Of a stretch of 64,000 nucleotides of DNA, positions 37,307 to 49,786 are shown piece by piece. The translations under genes and the position numbers were made by a program. This DNA is from Neurospora intermedia (Eukaryota > Ascomycota > Sordariomycetes > Sordariales > Sordariaceae): NCBI GenBank assembly GCA_037102815.1, contig BTPP01000003.1:4712001-4776000 (forward strand), given 5' to 3'. How positions within the stretch are numbered: the stretch's first letter is position 1; each line of letters begins with the position of its first letter. A model generated the notes under the pieces. It was given only the letters and a program-made list of their open reading frames with translations. It was not told the DNA's origin and did no database searches.

Positions 37307-40195
37307 GACTGTTGACAAGTGTCAGGCGATTTTTTTTTTTTTCTTTCCTGAGGGAGGCTTTGGTGTGGTGGAGCTCCAAGGGCGAGGGCGAGATGGTGGA
37401 CGACAGAACCAGTGAGCGTAGTGAGATGCCAGCGACAAGGCGCGAGATGGGGAAATATTTATCTCTCTTTAAAAGAAACAGAAAAAGATGATGTGGACAT
37501 TTTCTTCTGGGGCCTCAACAGATCTCTTCCGTCCTCGGCCACACGATAGTTGGTAAAGGCAGGGCATGTGCCCAGAGGGACCCCTTCCCAGACAAGGTCC
37601 AATGGATACAAGGACCCATCATCCATGAAGAGTGGAACATTGGCCATCCTCGCTCATACCAGGGTTCGGCGAGTCAGAATAGCCCGATCAGTCGTTTTTA
37701 TCTCGTACGATATCCACAAGGGGCATTAAATCAGAGGTAATTGGGCTGCCTGAGTGAAAAATTCACCGTCTGTCATATGTTGAAATTCTTGTTTCGTTGG
37801 AAAGTGCCATGTGGTGAGCAGGGGTCGCTTCTAGCCGTGATTCAACTCCAATCTCTTTTTTTTTTTTCTGTTCTTGTCGAGCCTCAGCCCTGCCGGGGTT
37901 CGGGGGTACCGTCTAGGATCCAACCGCAAAACAGCCAACGTCCAATGCCATCGCCAGCATGGGGAGCGGGAAAGTGGGAGGCCATTCCCGTTGTTTCCAT
38001 GAATAGGTGACTTGCCGTGTTGTGCGGGTCATGATGATACATGGCATCAAGGACGGGAGGCTGCCACTATAGATTTGATGAGATGGACCAGGGCCGAGCA
38101 ACCCCACACCGCAGTTCCATGATATTCTTGCTTGTCGTTGCGGTTGAGATGGTGGTGGTGGTAGTGGTAGTTGATAAGCATTAGTAGTACTGATGCATAC
38201 ATGGGGGCCGGATTTGCCTCCACGCCCGCAAAAAGACATACGCGGCCATGTGTTGCAGAGATGCCGGAGATGAGATGCAAAAAGACAGCATGGCCAGGAC
38301 GAACGATGACTGGATGGTTCAAAGGAGGCTCTGAAACACCCCAACAAAAGGTGGCCTTGTTCATCTCGCGGGGATCTCACAACGGCTTCGCATGCATGAT
38401 GCAAATGATATGGCGTTGAATGCAACCCACGGACGGCTGATGTTGTTCTTACCGCTTCTTTTGGTCACCTCACTACCGGCGACTATTGTCATCAGCTTGC
38501 GATGTCGTCTGAACCGCCGCGATACGGTTGGTTTTGAAGGCGTGCATTGGCGGCTCAATGGCTCACTGGCGACGACTGGGCACACTACAAACAACAAGAG
38601 GCGGCTGGTTCGGAAGCTCGGCAGCGGGCAGACGTACCTCCGCAGGCCGACGTCGACAGACAGACGGATATAATCCCACCCTGTCTTGCGCCATGTTGTG
38701 TCCTGTGACCGTTGGTGACTTGAGAATGACCCAGTCGACAAGAAAATCCTTACTCAAAATGCCCCTAGTCGGCTGAGGCAGTTCGTTGTGTTTCCAACCC
38801 TTTTTCTTTTTTTTTTTTTTTTTGCTTTTTCCAAGCAGGATATCAACGGTCGGACAAAGAGATGAAACCTAAACAGACGAGACATGAGGGTTGCCTTGGT
38901 TGGCAACTAGCTCACGGAGACCAAAACCCCAGTCGAGAACGGACCCTAACCACTGGATTGGTCCGGCTTCTGTAGCGGCCTTACTCATTGGAGATTTTGC
39001 GTGGACTGGCAGGCTGGGCGTCGAGAGAAACGGGCGTGGTCGGGGTCGGCATGGATGAGCCGAGGGGGACTCGGACTCGAACTGGGGGGCGGGTGCTTGA
39101 TGGTGCACCGTTCGTCGCTCTTGCCGTGCAAGGAAAATCCATTCATGGCCGGCTTTTGATATTCATACAGCAACCCCCGCAAATTTCCGAATTTTCTTTT
39201 TGTCCTTCTGTCGCGAATTTGCAACGCAAGACAGCGTCTCGACTTGACTTCCGAAGCTGTGGTCTGCCGTCGCCGTGGCCGCGCCGGGATGAACGTGGTA
39301 GAGTGCGGAATTTGCAACTTTTTGGGGGAGGCCGCGTTGATTGGGCAATGGACGGTCGAAGCTTCGATGGACGATCTAGAATAGAATGACCACACCAACC
39401 TCGGCTCGCTTCACTTCTGTCGTACGACTTTGTATATGCCGTATGTGGCTCTTGTCGGGCGGCTCCAGTGCACGTCAGATACACTACATACAAAATTTGC
39501 CAGACATATCTTGGCACGCAATAATTCAAAGCCATTGTCCTGGTAACTAACTGACCCGTCAGATTTCGCACTCGGGCGGTGTGAGTGCGTCGACAACGTC
39601 CTGCTGTCGAGCGAGCTGACGAGCGAACCTCGATCAAGAAGACGTTGCGCGATATTATGGTCGCGTGATTCCTGTGATGTCGTTGTTGGCTTGGTGATGG
39701 CCAGTTCAAAGACCCAAGAAATCCTTTTCCCTCACCGAGATAATTGTTAGTGCTTACACCCCTTGTGGAAGACTTGCTCGCACATGGACACCATCAAGAA
39801 AACATACGTCTAACAGTATCGTTCCGGTATTTCATGGATGATACACTACACTAGATATGACACTGGTCTGGGTGGCCCGAGCTTCCCCATCCCCATAACA
39901 TTGTCGCGCACCGTCATCGTTGGTCCCTGAAAATCTTGTTTCATGTTTCAAAACTGCGCATCCTGAATTTGTTCCCCTTTGTTCATCTCTGTTACTGACG
40001 TGAGCATGACACGCGCCCCTGGTTTTGAGGACGCTTCCGTTTGAAAAACCGAAACTCTCCGAAGAACGTATGTTTTTGAATTGCGAGACCGCCCGGATCT
40101 ATATCACCAAGTTCATCTGTGTCGCGGGCCACACAACCAAGGCAATCATGCAGTTTATAGTTGTGACCTACCTGTTACGTACAGGCGATTCCAAC

Positions 40196-40589
40196 ATGGC
40201 TCCACGGGCTACGAACCCTCCCACCATAGATCGTTCGGATGCGGCGCAGGAGATCATCTCGGCAGTGGAGATAGTGGTGGGGAAAAAGCTCAAGACCCTT
40301 GGGTTTTGATCCGCGCCGGCTTCATCCAGGTTTTTCTCCCTCCACATCCCGGCCACTGGAACCGTCCTTGTCTCGCATCTCATCTTCATCTGGAGACCGG
40401 AGTGACCATCCACCAAGCGGCGATTACGATTTTCGACATGGCACGCCATCTCCCGCCCCGCCACCTTTCCGTTACATAGTTAGACAGACACCGAGGGCCT
40501 CCGTGGCTCCGAAGGAAGACCTCTTGGATCTTCTCATCGGAGATTCCTTCAGCCACGTTATCCCTCTCTCTCTCTCTCTCTCTCGGTAA
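40196..40589 (+). other. Doubtful small coding region interrupted by a one-base frame change
   Basis: A frame starting at ATG 40196 (MAPRATNPPTIDRSDAAQ..) stops at 40307-40309. The frame that takes over one base later continues DPRRLHPGFSPSTSRP.. to a TAA at 40587-40589. The change falls in a TTTT run at 40304-40307; one T fewer would join them. The second part (Ser/Pro-rich, with APKEDLLDLLIGDSF) looks more protein-like than its surroundings. This could be a decayed host gene, a sequence error, or chance. No homologue is recognised, and the competing frame across 40081-40479 is also open. Confidence 0.2.
40564..40584. repeat. (CT)n microsatellite
   Basis: About ten CT units directly before the TAA at 40587. 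Confidence 0.95.
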
Positions 40590-42720
40590 TGCCGACATGA
40601 CCACGGCCACAACCACCAGGACGATCTGTAATAGATACATACCAGCGCGTCCCAACATTTGTCAGCGCTTGTTAATAGTGTAGTCAGTGCTCTTCCGACA
40701 GACAAAGGGGCTTTATCCAAATCTGTTCCACCCATTTCGGTCGAGCGTTAGCTGCTGCTGGTTGCGAATACGGCGGCATGGGACAAAATAAGCGCTGCTA
40801 TCATCGTCCGGGGGCGAGGATTTTAGCGAGAGCCCCAAACCCTCAAGGGTCTCCGCCAAGCCACCATGATCAGGAGCGTCGCCAAGGTGTTGCGATACAA
40901 GCGTCAACCCCCAGACACAGCGACTGAGGATGGGCAAACGGCGCTGACACCAAATGTGTACACACAGCGTGGCTGATCCATTGATGCTTTGCACTGCGCA
41001 ATGTAGGTGGTGCAGTGCTGCTATTGAAAGCCAGGGCAGTACGGTTACCCTACCCGGCCGCCGCATGGTCCGGCAGTCAACTCACAAGGTGGACCTCCCG
41101 GGTCCCGTCCCCAGCGGTGCCGCCAAGTCGAGGGTCGGGGGTGTCAAGCGGGGTCCGGGGTCCGGCCGGGCTTGGAGCCCAGGTGGGTCTCCCGCAACGG
41201 CCCCATTACTATTCAACCCCGAAGGAGAAGGACTTGGTCAACTGCTGCTGGACTGTTCCTCAGTCGCATCATCAACTTCCCAATCGTGGACAATATTGCA
41301 TGCATGATATTGCCCCGGGATGCCCCTTTCTGACAGCGGAACACGAAATGGTTGGGTTACACGCGATATTCACACCTCAGGAGCGGTCCGTCAAGTTCGG
41401 GTAAATGTGCTCGGCTAAGGTAGTACAAGTACTACACTACACAAGCCGACAGTTCTCGCCATATATAGCAAACAGCTGTTATTATCGAGCGTCATGCGCT
41501 GGCAATCATAACCACGCTCTTTCCTCTCCTTTACGAAGGAGAGAGAAATGACCGATGCCATAAGGACATCAGACTAAGAAAAAGTGTTTCTACGTATCCA
41601 TCTTCCTAATATTCACCGCCAGGGTGTGAACTAGACTTACTAGACATAGAACCTAAAGTTATCAAGTCTCACTCTGGGTATGTAATTCCATTGGCGGGTT
41701 TTCTCCCCTTCCAACCCCTCACCATCATGCATAGGTAGACTTTCCCCTTTGCTATCGATTTCCATCAGAACAAGACCGCAGCCATGTATGGCAGATTTGG
41801 CAATGTGCGCTCTATGGTAAAGTGTCCATACGGCACCGTCCGTTTACAACTCTGTCCACTCTCAAAAGCAGGGCGGAACGCCACCTCCTCTTGAGTGTCG
41901 AAATGTTCCCCTCGTTTTCCCCCCTCCGGGTTCCCCAAAATCGGTAAACCGTCCCAGGATAACTTCATCCTTCGACATCTGCCAAGCTTGCAGGGTTGCA
42001 TTGGATTTTGAACTCCCGTACTGCGACATCCAGAAGCTCTTGTGCTTCGCTGACTTGGGACAATCCAGATTGTAGTGTGCTCCGTACCAAACATTGGCCC
42101 AAAAAGAAAGGAATACCAAGCTTCAGCGAGTCCTCCTCAGCGGGGGGCTATGCTCCAACATTGGGACTGTTGGCTCTAACATGGTCAACATCACGGCAAG
42201 ATGGAGATCTAGAACGAGTATTCCTGCAAAGAAACGGAAGTGGTGATGCATCATCACATCGTGCCGAGTTCAAAGGTTGACTTCTCAAGTGAGGGGGTGC
42301 TTGTCCAGTTGTTGGTTTGCCATGCACCGATTACCCCTAGTCTCGACATCCATCAGCTGCAGGTGTCAAAACTGGCATTGCGTCAATCGTCCTTTCTGCT
42401 TTGGGATGACATCTTACCAACAGCGACATCGTACATACTAATCAAACCCGCCCCCTTCTCGTCTTCCCCCTCTGGTGTTTTGTTCGTTGTTTGTATTCAG
42501 TCTCCTTGGCAATATCATCTTGATCTCGACCTACGAGTGACTCGTAGATTGATAAATTAGACAAGCACCTTGACCTCTCCATCGATCATCGGTGATTATA
42601 TAACATCACCTGTCCTGCTTGCCCATTAATCGTTATCAAACCCTTATTCACAGATACTCTAGCAAGCTCACAATACAGCATCTCAGAGAACCCAGTCCAG
42701 CAATCTTACCGCCAACTACA

Positions 42721-43831
42721 ATGACCAGACTCACCACCAAGGCCTTCTCGTCCCTCAGGACCATCATGGTCCCCAATTCAGTGTCCCGCCTTTCCCCAAG
42801 ACTCACCACTGCACTCTTCCAACACCAACCCCGAGCCATCACCCAAACCATTACCACCCCTCTCAACCACACCCGCTCCCTCCACCAAACCCCCTCTCGT
42901 CCTCTTCCTGCCTCCGAGCCCTTCAAGCTCGACCGCACCAAGCGCCTCCCCGAGTTCTTCTCCCTCCAAGACAAAGTCATCCTCATCTCCGGCGGCGGGC
43001 GTGGCGTCGGCCTCACTCAAGCCGAGGCCGTCCTCGAAGCCGGCGCGCGCGTGCACGTCGTCGACATTCTGCCCGACCCATCCACCGATCCCGACTCGCC
43101 CTTTTCCGCCGTTGCCAAGCGCGCCACCGAGGACTTGGGGTCCAGCATTACTTATCACCGTGTTGACGTGCGTGATCAGCAGGCGCTGAACGAAGTTGTG
43201 CAGGGGATTGCTAAGAAGGAGGGCAGGATGGATGGGTTGATTGCTGCGGCGGGGATCCAGCAGGAGACGAGCGCGCTCGAGTACAGTAGGGAGGACGCGG
43301 ACAAGATGATGAGCGTGAATGTCACGGGGGTATTTATGACGGCGCAGGCGGTGGCGAGGGTCATGGTGGAAAATGGATGGCCGGGGAGTATGGTGCTGAT
43401 TGGGAGCATGAGTGGGACGGTGGCTAATCGGGGGTTGATTTGCCCGTGAGTTTTGTGTTTTTTTTGCTTCCTTTCTTCCTTCCTTGCTTCCCCTCAAAGT
43501 TTCAACCAGACTGATCCCCCTCCCCGGAAAAAGCGCCTACAACGCCTCCAAAGCCGCCGTCATCCAGCTCGGCCGCAACCTCGCCTCGGAATGGGGCGAG
43601 CATGGCATCCGCGTCAACACGCTTTCGCCGGGCTACATCGTGACCGCCATGACGGCCGGCCTCTTTGAAGCTTTCCCCGAGCGCAGGACCGCTTGGCCCG
43701 ATGCCAACATGCTCAAAAGGCTGAGTTACCCGGAAGAGTACCGCGGCGCGGCGATCTTCTTGCTCAGTGATGCGAGCAGTTTCATGACGGGCTCGGATCT
43801 GAGGATTGATGGTGGACATTGTGCTTGGTAA
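42721..43831 (+). CDS. Mitochondrial short-chain dehydrogenase/reductase
   Basis: NAD(P)-dependent oxidoreductase of the classical SDR family, nearest by eye to fungal polyol/sorbose-reductase-like members; the substrate is unknown. Exon 1 is 42721-43445, exon 2 is most likely 43510-43831, giving about 348 residues. Residues 1-~60 are rich in Arg, Ser and Thr with almost no acids, a typical mitochondrial presequence. The Rossmann motif is SGGGRGVG (90-97), followed by DVRDQ and AAAG in place of NNAG. The catalytic set is Ser in VLIGSMSG, and Tyr252-x3-Lys256 in YNASK. SPGYIVTAM follows. The donor GTGAGT is clear. The acceptor is not: CCAG before 43510 keeps frame but puts eight residues between CP and AYNASK, while AAAAAG nearer the Tyr also keeps frame. 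The upstream frame extension lacks an ATG. Confidence 0.93.
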
Positions 43832-44102
43832 GAGGGAATGTGGGATTGATCTGTGCGTGAAATGATGGGCATGTTAAGAGAAGTCGGAGTGCGGCTCGCC
43901 TGGCAGGGGAACATGTAGGGGCAGAGGGAGTATATGAGACCATTCTTTGCTTAAACAGTGCGCGCCGAAATTGTGCAAGACATTGAGTTCGATCTAATTC
44001 AAGTACCTCAATTCGATGTTTAATACTTGAACCAGTACTTTGTACGAGGCTTTCCAAGCAGCTAAGGAACATGCAAACGTGAACACCCTCACACCACCAA
44101 CA

Positions 44103-44969
44103 TCACTCACCCACTACACCACCCTGACCCTCATCCTCATCCTCATCCTCCCTTTTCATTCCCTTCTCCTTCTCCCTTTCTGCCCTCCTCCTCTCCACCC
44201 ACTCCCCCAACTCCCTCCAGATCCTCTCCTTCTCCGCCCTCCCAACCGTGGCCGCCAACCCACTAGTACTCGTAGCCACAAACACCCTCGCTCCCTTCCA
44301 CTCACCACCAGCTGTTGTCGTGTTTGTCTCCTCCTCCTCATCACCACTATCACCACCCGCACCCATATTCTCACTCTCATCCTGCCACCCATACTTCCAA
44401 TCTTTCGGCAACGACCCCACCACTTTCCCTCCCAGTTCTTTCCTCTGCCTCTCCCTCTTCCTCCCCCTCACCCGATAAACACTCTCCCAAATCCCTTTAC
44501 CCACCACACACACCACCTCAGGCTTCCACCTCCTCACCTTCTCTTCCAACACTTCTACCCCGTCATCCATCTCCCCCTTTGTCAATTCCCCGCCATTCCG
44601 CGTCGGTCTCCCCACAATATTAGTCAACCCCAGCGCAAACCTTTCGGGCAGGGATCGGTCTTCCGACGGTGCACATAACACGGGGGTGATACCTGACGAA
44701 AACAAGAGACGCCAGAAGAGGTTGGTCGGGTGCGCGTAGGCGTGTTGTTGGATGGCGGTGGAGATGCCGGGGTTGAGGCCGATGAAGAGGACAAGAAGAT
44801 TGGGGGAGAGGGCGTCGGGGAGGGTTTGGGGGATGTTGTCGTAGGTCTTCGCCTTCCTTTTGGGGCGTTTGGAAGTGGGAGTGGATAAGTCGGAGTTGGA
44901 TGGGGTTGGGGAGGTTGAAGAAGTCGAGGTGTTGGTTGTTAGTTTTCGTTTGGATGATGGGGCTTTGGG

Positions 44970-45008
<39 letters not shown>

Positions 45009-45281
45009 CAAGTTGGTGGTGGTAATGGTGGTTGTTTGGGTTTGAGTGGCTTTGCGTGATGGAGATGCCGAAGAGGAGGATGTATCTGTGTTTACGGGTG
45101 TCGCTTTGGTTGTCGAGGACAACAGACGGGCGCTTCTGCGAATTCCGCCTGGTGATGGCGATGCTGATGCTGAGCCATTACTACCGTCGAACTTGAAGTC
45201 TTCGAGCTTGAGACGACCGACAAAAGTTGGTGGCGGGGGTGTAGGTTGGTCATCAGGCACAGGAGCTTCGGGAGACGTCAT
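44103..45281 (-). CDS. TDG/MUG-family mismatch-specific thymine/uracil DNA glycosylase
   Basis: Removes T or U mispaired with G, starting base-excision repair; nuclear. One exon, 392 residues. Residues 1-~150 are a disordered tail with a 13-Thr run (92-104) coded by a GTT repeat on the plus strand, and basic clusters (SKRKL, SKRPKRKAK) that look like nuclear localisation signals. The fold begins at ~150. The catalytic-loop motif is GLNPG with Asn170, equivalent to the active Asn of E. coli MUG and human TDG (GINPG). The second motif is ATSTSGLAAT (~340-350), where family members usually have a Pro/Ser-Ser-rich loop. Between them is an acidic, Gly-rich insert (DESENMGAGGDSGDEEEE) not found in compact MUG enzymes. 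The C-terminus is a charged Arg/Glu helix. It is convergent with the SDR gene, with 271 bp between their stops. In filamentous fungi this activity would act on deaminated 5-methylcytosine; that link is inference. Confidence 0.93.
44970..45008. repeat. (GTT)n trinucleotide repeat coding for poly-Thr
   Basis: In-frame repeat in the glycosylase N-terminal tail. A change in unit number would change the Thr run without shifting frame. Confidence 0.95.
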
Positions 45282-45956
45282 GATTGCTTTGTTCTTCTGA
45301 TTTGATGACAGACGAGTTTCTGTGCGACTCTTGTATAAGAAGACGGGTTTTTACTGTTCTTGTGGAAGATACATGCCTCATGAGGTTTGTTGTTCCACTT
45401 TACCCTTTTCATCAGAGATCAGACGGGTGCCTGCCGTGGTGGTTTCCGATTGGCCTCATGCGTAGATTGTACCTTAACAAGCCGCGAGCGTTGAAAAGTT
45501 GCCGCCACACAGCCACCGAAACTAATGCGTGCTTACGGGCTGTTCGGATGAACTTCCCTCCAGCTTTTTTTTCTGTGGGTTAACTGGAGCTTGGCCAGTA
45601 GACTAGTCATTTAACCGATTTTGTTATTCATGAACCAGATCGTGGAATCTTGAAATCATCTATGTACGGTGGTATACAAAACCAAAATAGGATCCTGTCA
45701 ATAAATCATTAAAACCTAGGGGTATCGGGTCCATCATCAACCTCGTGTTCATGTGATTTTTTGCTTCTTCCTTTTTTTTCCGCCCTTAGTTGGCGTTATA
45801 GCCACTCCCTCGTCCTTATCAGCGTTCATTTCGTGAATGGTATCAAGAACGGTGTTGTAGGATGATCGAAAGACTGCTGATACCCCGAGTATAAAGGAAT
45901 ATCTTATGTTGCTCAAAACTCGTCATCAGACCCATAAGTTTCTTGGGAAAACGGCT
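45282..45956. other. Intergenic region (0.7 kb)
   Basis: It holds the glycosylase promoter and the 3' end of the Gly-rich protein gene. No other feature is seen. Confidence 0.7.
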
Positions 45957-47380
45957 TTAGACAGCGAATACGGTTGCCGCAACAGTGGCCACGACCGGCC
46001 ACCATCCGGCGTGCTCTAGCAACCTCCGGAGGCTCTCACTACCATTCGTACCGCCGGATGTAGTCGTACCGTCATCATCATCCGTACCGCCGGACGCAGT
46101 CGTACCATTGGGCAAGGTACCGTTGATCAGGAGGTAGTCGGTTCCGTCAACAGTGGCGACGGTAATCAAGGAATGGTTCAGCGCAGAGTAGCTCCCGTTT
46201 CCGATAAGGGAGTCAATATAGGTGGTGTTGGTATTGTCGTCGCAACCGCAGACTAGATATGGGTCGCAGGCGCAGGTGACGTTGCGGGTCTCGTCCTGGT
46301 CGGAGGTCTGATTGTGGTAGGTGTACAAGTTGTGGTAGGGGTACATGTAAGCACCATAAAGCCAGACGGCGGGCCAGACGGCGAGAAGTCCTATACCAGC
46401 ACCGAGAGCGAAGGGGCGGATGCCGGATGGCGACCTCATACCGGACTGGTATGGTTGCACCGCGCCACCTCCGTAATAACGGCCACCACCGTAGGCAGGC
46501 TTTGGCCCGCTTCCATATTTGGTTGCTCCACCACCATTGTAAGTTGGCGATGTCTTGGGGCCTCTGTTAGAAAAACATTATGTTAGTAAGATGCAAGGTT
46601 CACTGGGCGGTTAAAACAAGACTGGGAAGGGTTAGAGAGCCCGCGAGATCTAGCAGGAAGTCTCCCAGAGGCGACTTTGCTGCTGATGCATACGAGGATC
46701 TCTGCTTCGGTTTGTTGTTGGGTTTCCCACGAGAGGAGCCACCCCCGTAGTACCGAAAGTCTTCCTGGGAAGAGCTTCCCGAAGAAGAACCTTTGGAGGA
46801 CGAGCGTCCAGGTTGGTTTACTCCCGATGACCGCCTTTTCACAACCATGGGAGTTAGAGAACGTGACGAAAAAAATGAAAACACATACGATGAAACAGAA
46901 CCACCGTTTCCATTGCCGCCTCTCCTGTAGACAAACAAACATTAGCGTCGCCCTGCATGACGAACGCAATGCCTACACTCTCCAACACCAATTCCAACAA
47001 CCGATGATGAAAATTGAGAGCAGAAGCAAAGGCGAAAGACAAAGAAAGAAAAACGGCGAGGGAAGAGTGTTTACTTACCCTGAGCCGGATGAACCTCCAT
47101 TGCTGCCGCCGCCGGAAGTACCACCACCACCGCGTCCGCCGCCATTTCCGCCACTGCTGCCGCCAGAACTACCACCACCGCCGCCGCCGCCGCCGCGACC
47201 GCCGCCACCTCCTCCACCTCTGCGCTTCCAAAGCTCCTGCGAAACAGCGTCGACGTCGCGGTCGACGATCTGGATGGGCTCGGCGGGTTCACGTCGCGCA
47301 AGGTCGGATGTTGGTGCGATGAGGGCAAGTGCCGGATTGGCACAAAGGGCCGAGACAAGGATGGCTAGATCGATCTTCAT
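45957..47380 (-). CDS. Secreted Gly-rich, DUF7732-like, probably GPI-anchored protein
   Basis: Four exons deduced: 47380-47079, ~46924-46889, ~46834-46694 and 46563-45957, about 361 residues. Introns have donors GTAAGT, GTATGT and GTATGC, CTAAC branches and phase 2 joints throughout. Intron 2 is only 54 nt, a multiple of three and open in frame, so retention would add 18 residues including SYVFSFFSS. Residues 1-20 are a signal peptide (LAILVSALCANPALALIAP). Residues ~52-112 are almost all Gly and Ser. After a basic Ser-rich stretch and Tyr/Gly-rich segment comes a hydrophobic helix (FALGAGIGLLAVWPAVWLYGA), then a Cys pair region (CACDPYLVCGCDD) and many Asn-x-Ser/Thr sites. The end (SESLRRLLEHAGWWPVV.. 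AATVFAV) is hydrophobic without a basic tail, as for GPI attachment. The family name is from memory of fungal proteins with this layout. Function is unknown; a cell-surface role is inferred. Confidence 0.8.
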
Positions 47381-49786
47381 GATATGCTGTGCTGTGTTGT
47401 GGTTGGTATGATATGTTTCGGAAGATTAGGGTGTTGATAAGATATAAGGTAGTCGTGGAGAAAGCGGAGGTGAGTAGGATCCGGGGAAGAAAAAGATTTA
47501 AGACCTGTCTGGTCACAGGCCAAGAGGCGAAACAGAGCCAAGGAGCCGGGACTGGGATTGGGATGGAAAAGTAGTATAAATGCCGAATGTATGACTACAG
47601 TGTATGGATGCAACCAACAGGGGCGATAATGTTGCTGAGGCAAGGGTGAAAGAAGGGTCCGGGAAATGCGGGCTGATGTAAGGAAAAGGGAACCTAACGA
47701 AAGATCTGGGTCGGCGCAAAAAGTTGACCGCTCCCCCAAAAACCCAAGGCTGGAAAGCCATGGCGCAGCCAGGTTTCCTTCAGTTGCACCAACTTTCGTC
47801 ACGCCAAGAGAAGGGGAACTTGATGGTGCTAAGTACTTACCTACCTTGTGTTAGTTGAAAGATGGAAGGAGATGACATGAGGGGCCCGGGGATCCGGTCT
47901 CCGTCGGCTCTAAGCCACCGCGTTAAAGATAGATAGGGAGTACTTCAATGCTCACCTGACTGACCGACCCATAGGAAGTAGTGACTAACACCAATGATCT
48001 AGTAGTACCCTGTGCTGCGGCCGCTGCTCCCTGGAAATATCCACCTTAGGTCAGCCGCCATCTGCGCCGTCCAATATGCCCGCCCTTCCATTCCTCACTT
48101 TACATAGCAGGCAGTTGGTTATAAAAGACGGCAAGGTACCACCATCCCCGCAATGGAAGTTGGCTCTGTGCATCGTAGCCACCTAACTTGCTCATAGCAT
48201 CGACCGCTCACATCACAAAGACGCCATTCATCAGCCTGAACGGCAGATTTGTGCAAAGGAAATTGATATGGTTGGCTCTTTTGCTCCGTCCCGATTGAGA
48301 GCCCAAAACTGGGCATTGAGTGGCCAAATTGAAATAAAATCCCTTCTGGCTGGGTGACCTCAAGTGACCTCACCCGTCCTACAAGACCGGGGCAAAGTTT
48401 ACACTCGATGCTCCGGCAGCGCAGCAGATGAAGTCATTGCCCACCCACAGGCAATGATCTCTTCACCAACCATTCGCAACTCGGCAACTGCCGATAGAGA
48501 AACTACTTTTTTTATTGGAGCGCCTTATTACCGTGGTATGACTCCGCGGTGCCCTGAATCGTCAGGATCGTCAGACTTGAGTGAAATTGACCTATGGTGC
48601 GAGAAACCCTAAATTCCCAACGACATCCCATCCCAGACACGGCAGCCATGACGCCTGGACGCCTAACCTTCCAAGTGCCATATAGTCTAGTGTAGTCCAT
48701 TCACTCTGTGACTTGAATTTGCATACCGCACCGCACACTTTGATGACTTAGATGGATATGCTCGGATAGTTGTCCGATGCCGGGGACGTTGTCGGTGATG
48801 CTGTCGGCTGATAGACGACGGGTTAAGCTTTTGGCTTGCGAGGCAGTGCAGTGTAGTTGCACGTGTCTGCTCGGTGGCCATATCAGATGGCCACTTCCCC
48901 TGCAGAGAGAACGTGCCATGGTCACCTTTTCACTGGTCTTGGGCAGCAATCTTCACCAATCACTGCCAGGGCATGCTGCACACCAGAGTCACGTAAGACC
49001 GTTAGCTTCACCTTACTGGGGCATGGTTATTAGGGGACCTTACTGCATCCAATTCATCAGGAGCCCCCGCCAAAATTATTGGAGCTGGTTGCTATGTATC
49101 GATGTACATAACAGAAAGTGACCAAGTCGGCAGCTGCTACTGATCGGTCGGTATCACAAGCCAACCCGGTAACAGTCGTCTCGTATCTATGACGGGATTT
49201 TTGTATGCCTCAAATTCCCGGCCTCGAATCAACGCGAGGTCTAGTGTACATATCCGAATCCGCCTTAACATATGCCCAACCTGTGTACACAGATGCAATG
49301 GATGGCAACAAGGCTGTTTCCAATTGCGATCCCCGGGGTGGCCCCACTTTTGCCCCGGCAGCCCAAAGTCACGCCCCGGTTTCACGACCGCATGCCTCTT
49401 GACCTCCCGCCAAAGCATCCGGACTTGACACAGTTGACTCGGACCGCTATTTTCCCCCGATTGGATTTCGACGGAACACCGATCCATTTCTCGGAATACA
49501 TTTGTTCTCTTGACCTTCCCAATCGCTCAATTTTCCCCTTAAGCTTTGACGGCCCGGCCCCGATGCCCCTGCAGAAAGGCTCCTGCAGACGTGCCTGAGC
49601 TGAACCCAGACACGCCTTATCGCATCGCGAGATTACAACCCCCAACCCGACCGGTGACTGAATCAGTTCAACTGCTGGGAGACCGTGACCATCACATCAA
49701 TATCCAATTACATCCAGCCTTAAATACCCAATCCGCCTGTTCAGCCGCACTTCCCCTGACTCTACCCGACCCGATCTGCTGCAGGC
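47381..49786. other. Divergent intergenic region (2.4 kb)
   Basis: Between the Gly-rich protein gene (-) and the ANCHR-like gene (+). No coding frame is convincing. The first 400 bp is probably the promoter and leader of the Gly-rich gene. Confidence 0.6.

Larger units (their letters stand above)
37307..42720. other. Intergenic region (5.4 kb) with little coding signal
   Basis: It lies between the divergently transcribed flavohaemoglobin (-) and SDR (+) genes and so carries both promoters. Several 100-190-codon frames overlap one another on opposite strands without domains (for example 39143-39709). The only stretch worth separate mention is 40025-40589. T-rich runs lie near 37330, 37857 and 38808. 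Confidence 0.55.

Noticed and set aside
37307-37318. Four-residue N-terminal extension of the flavohaemoglobin
   Set aside because: Depends on a TTG start; the ATG at 37306 has good context and gives exact family alignment.
39143-39709. Minus-strand 188-codon frame in intergenic DNA
   Set aside because: Overlaps an equally open plus-strand frame, mixed composition, no domain or splice context.
42778-43497. Minus-strand 239-codon open frame
   Set aside because: Antisense to SDR exon 1, which has full dehydrogenase motifs on the plus strand.
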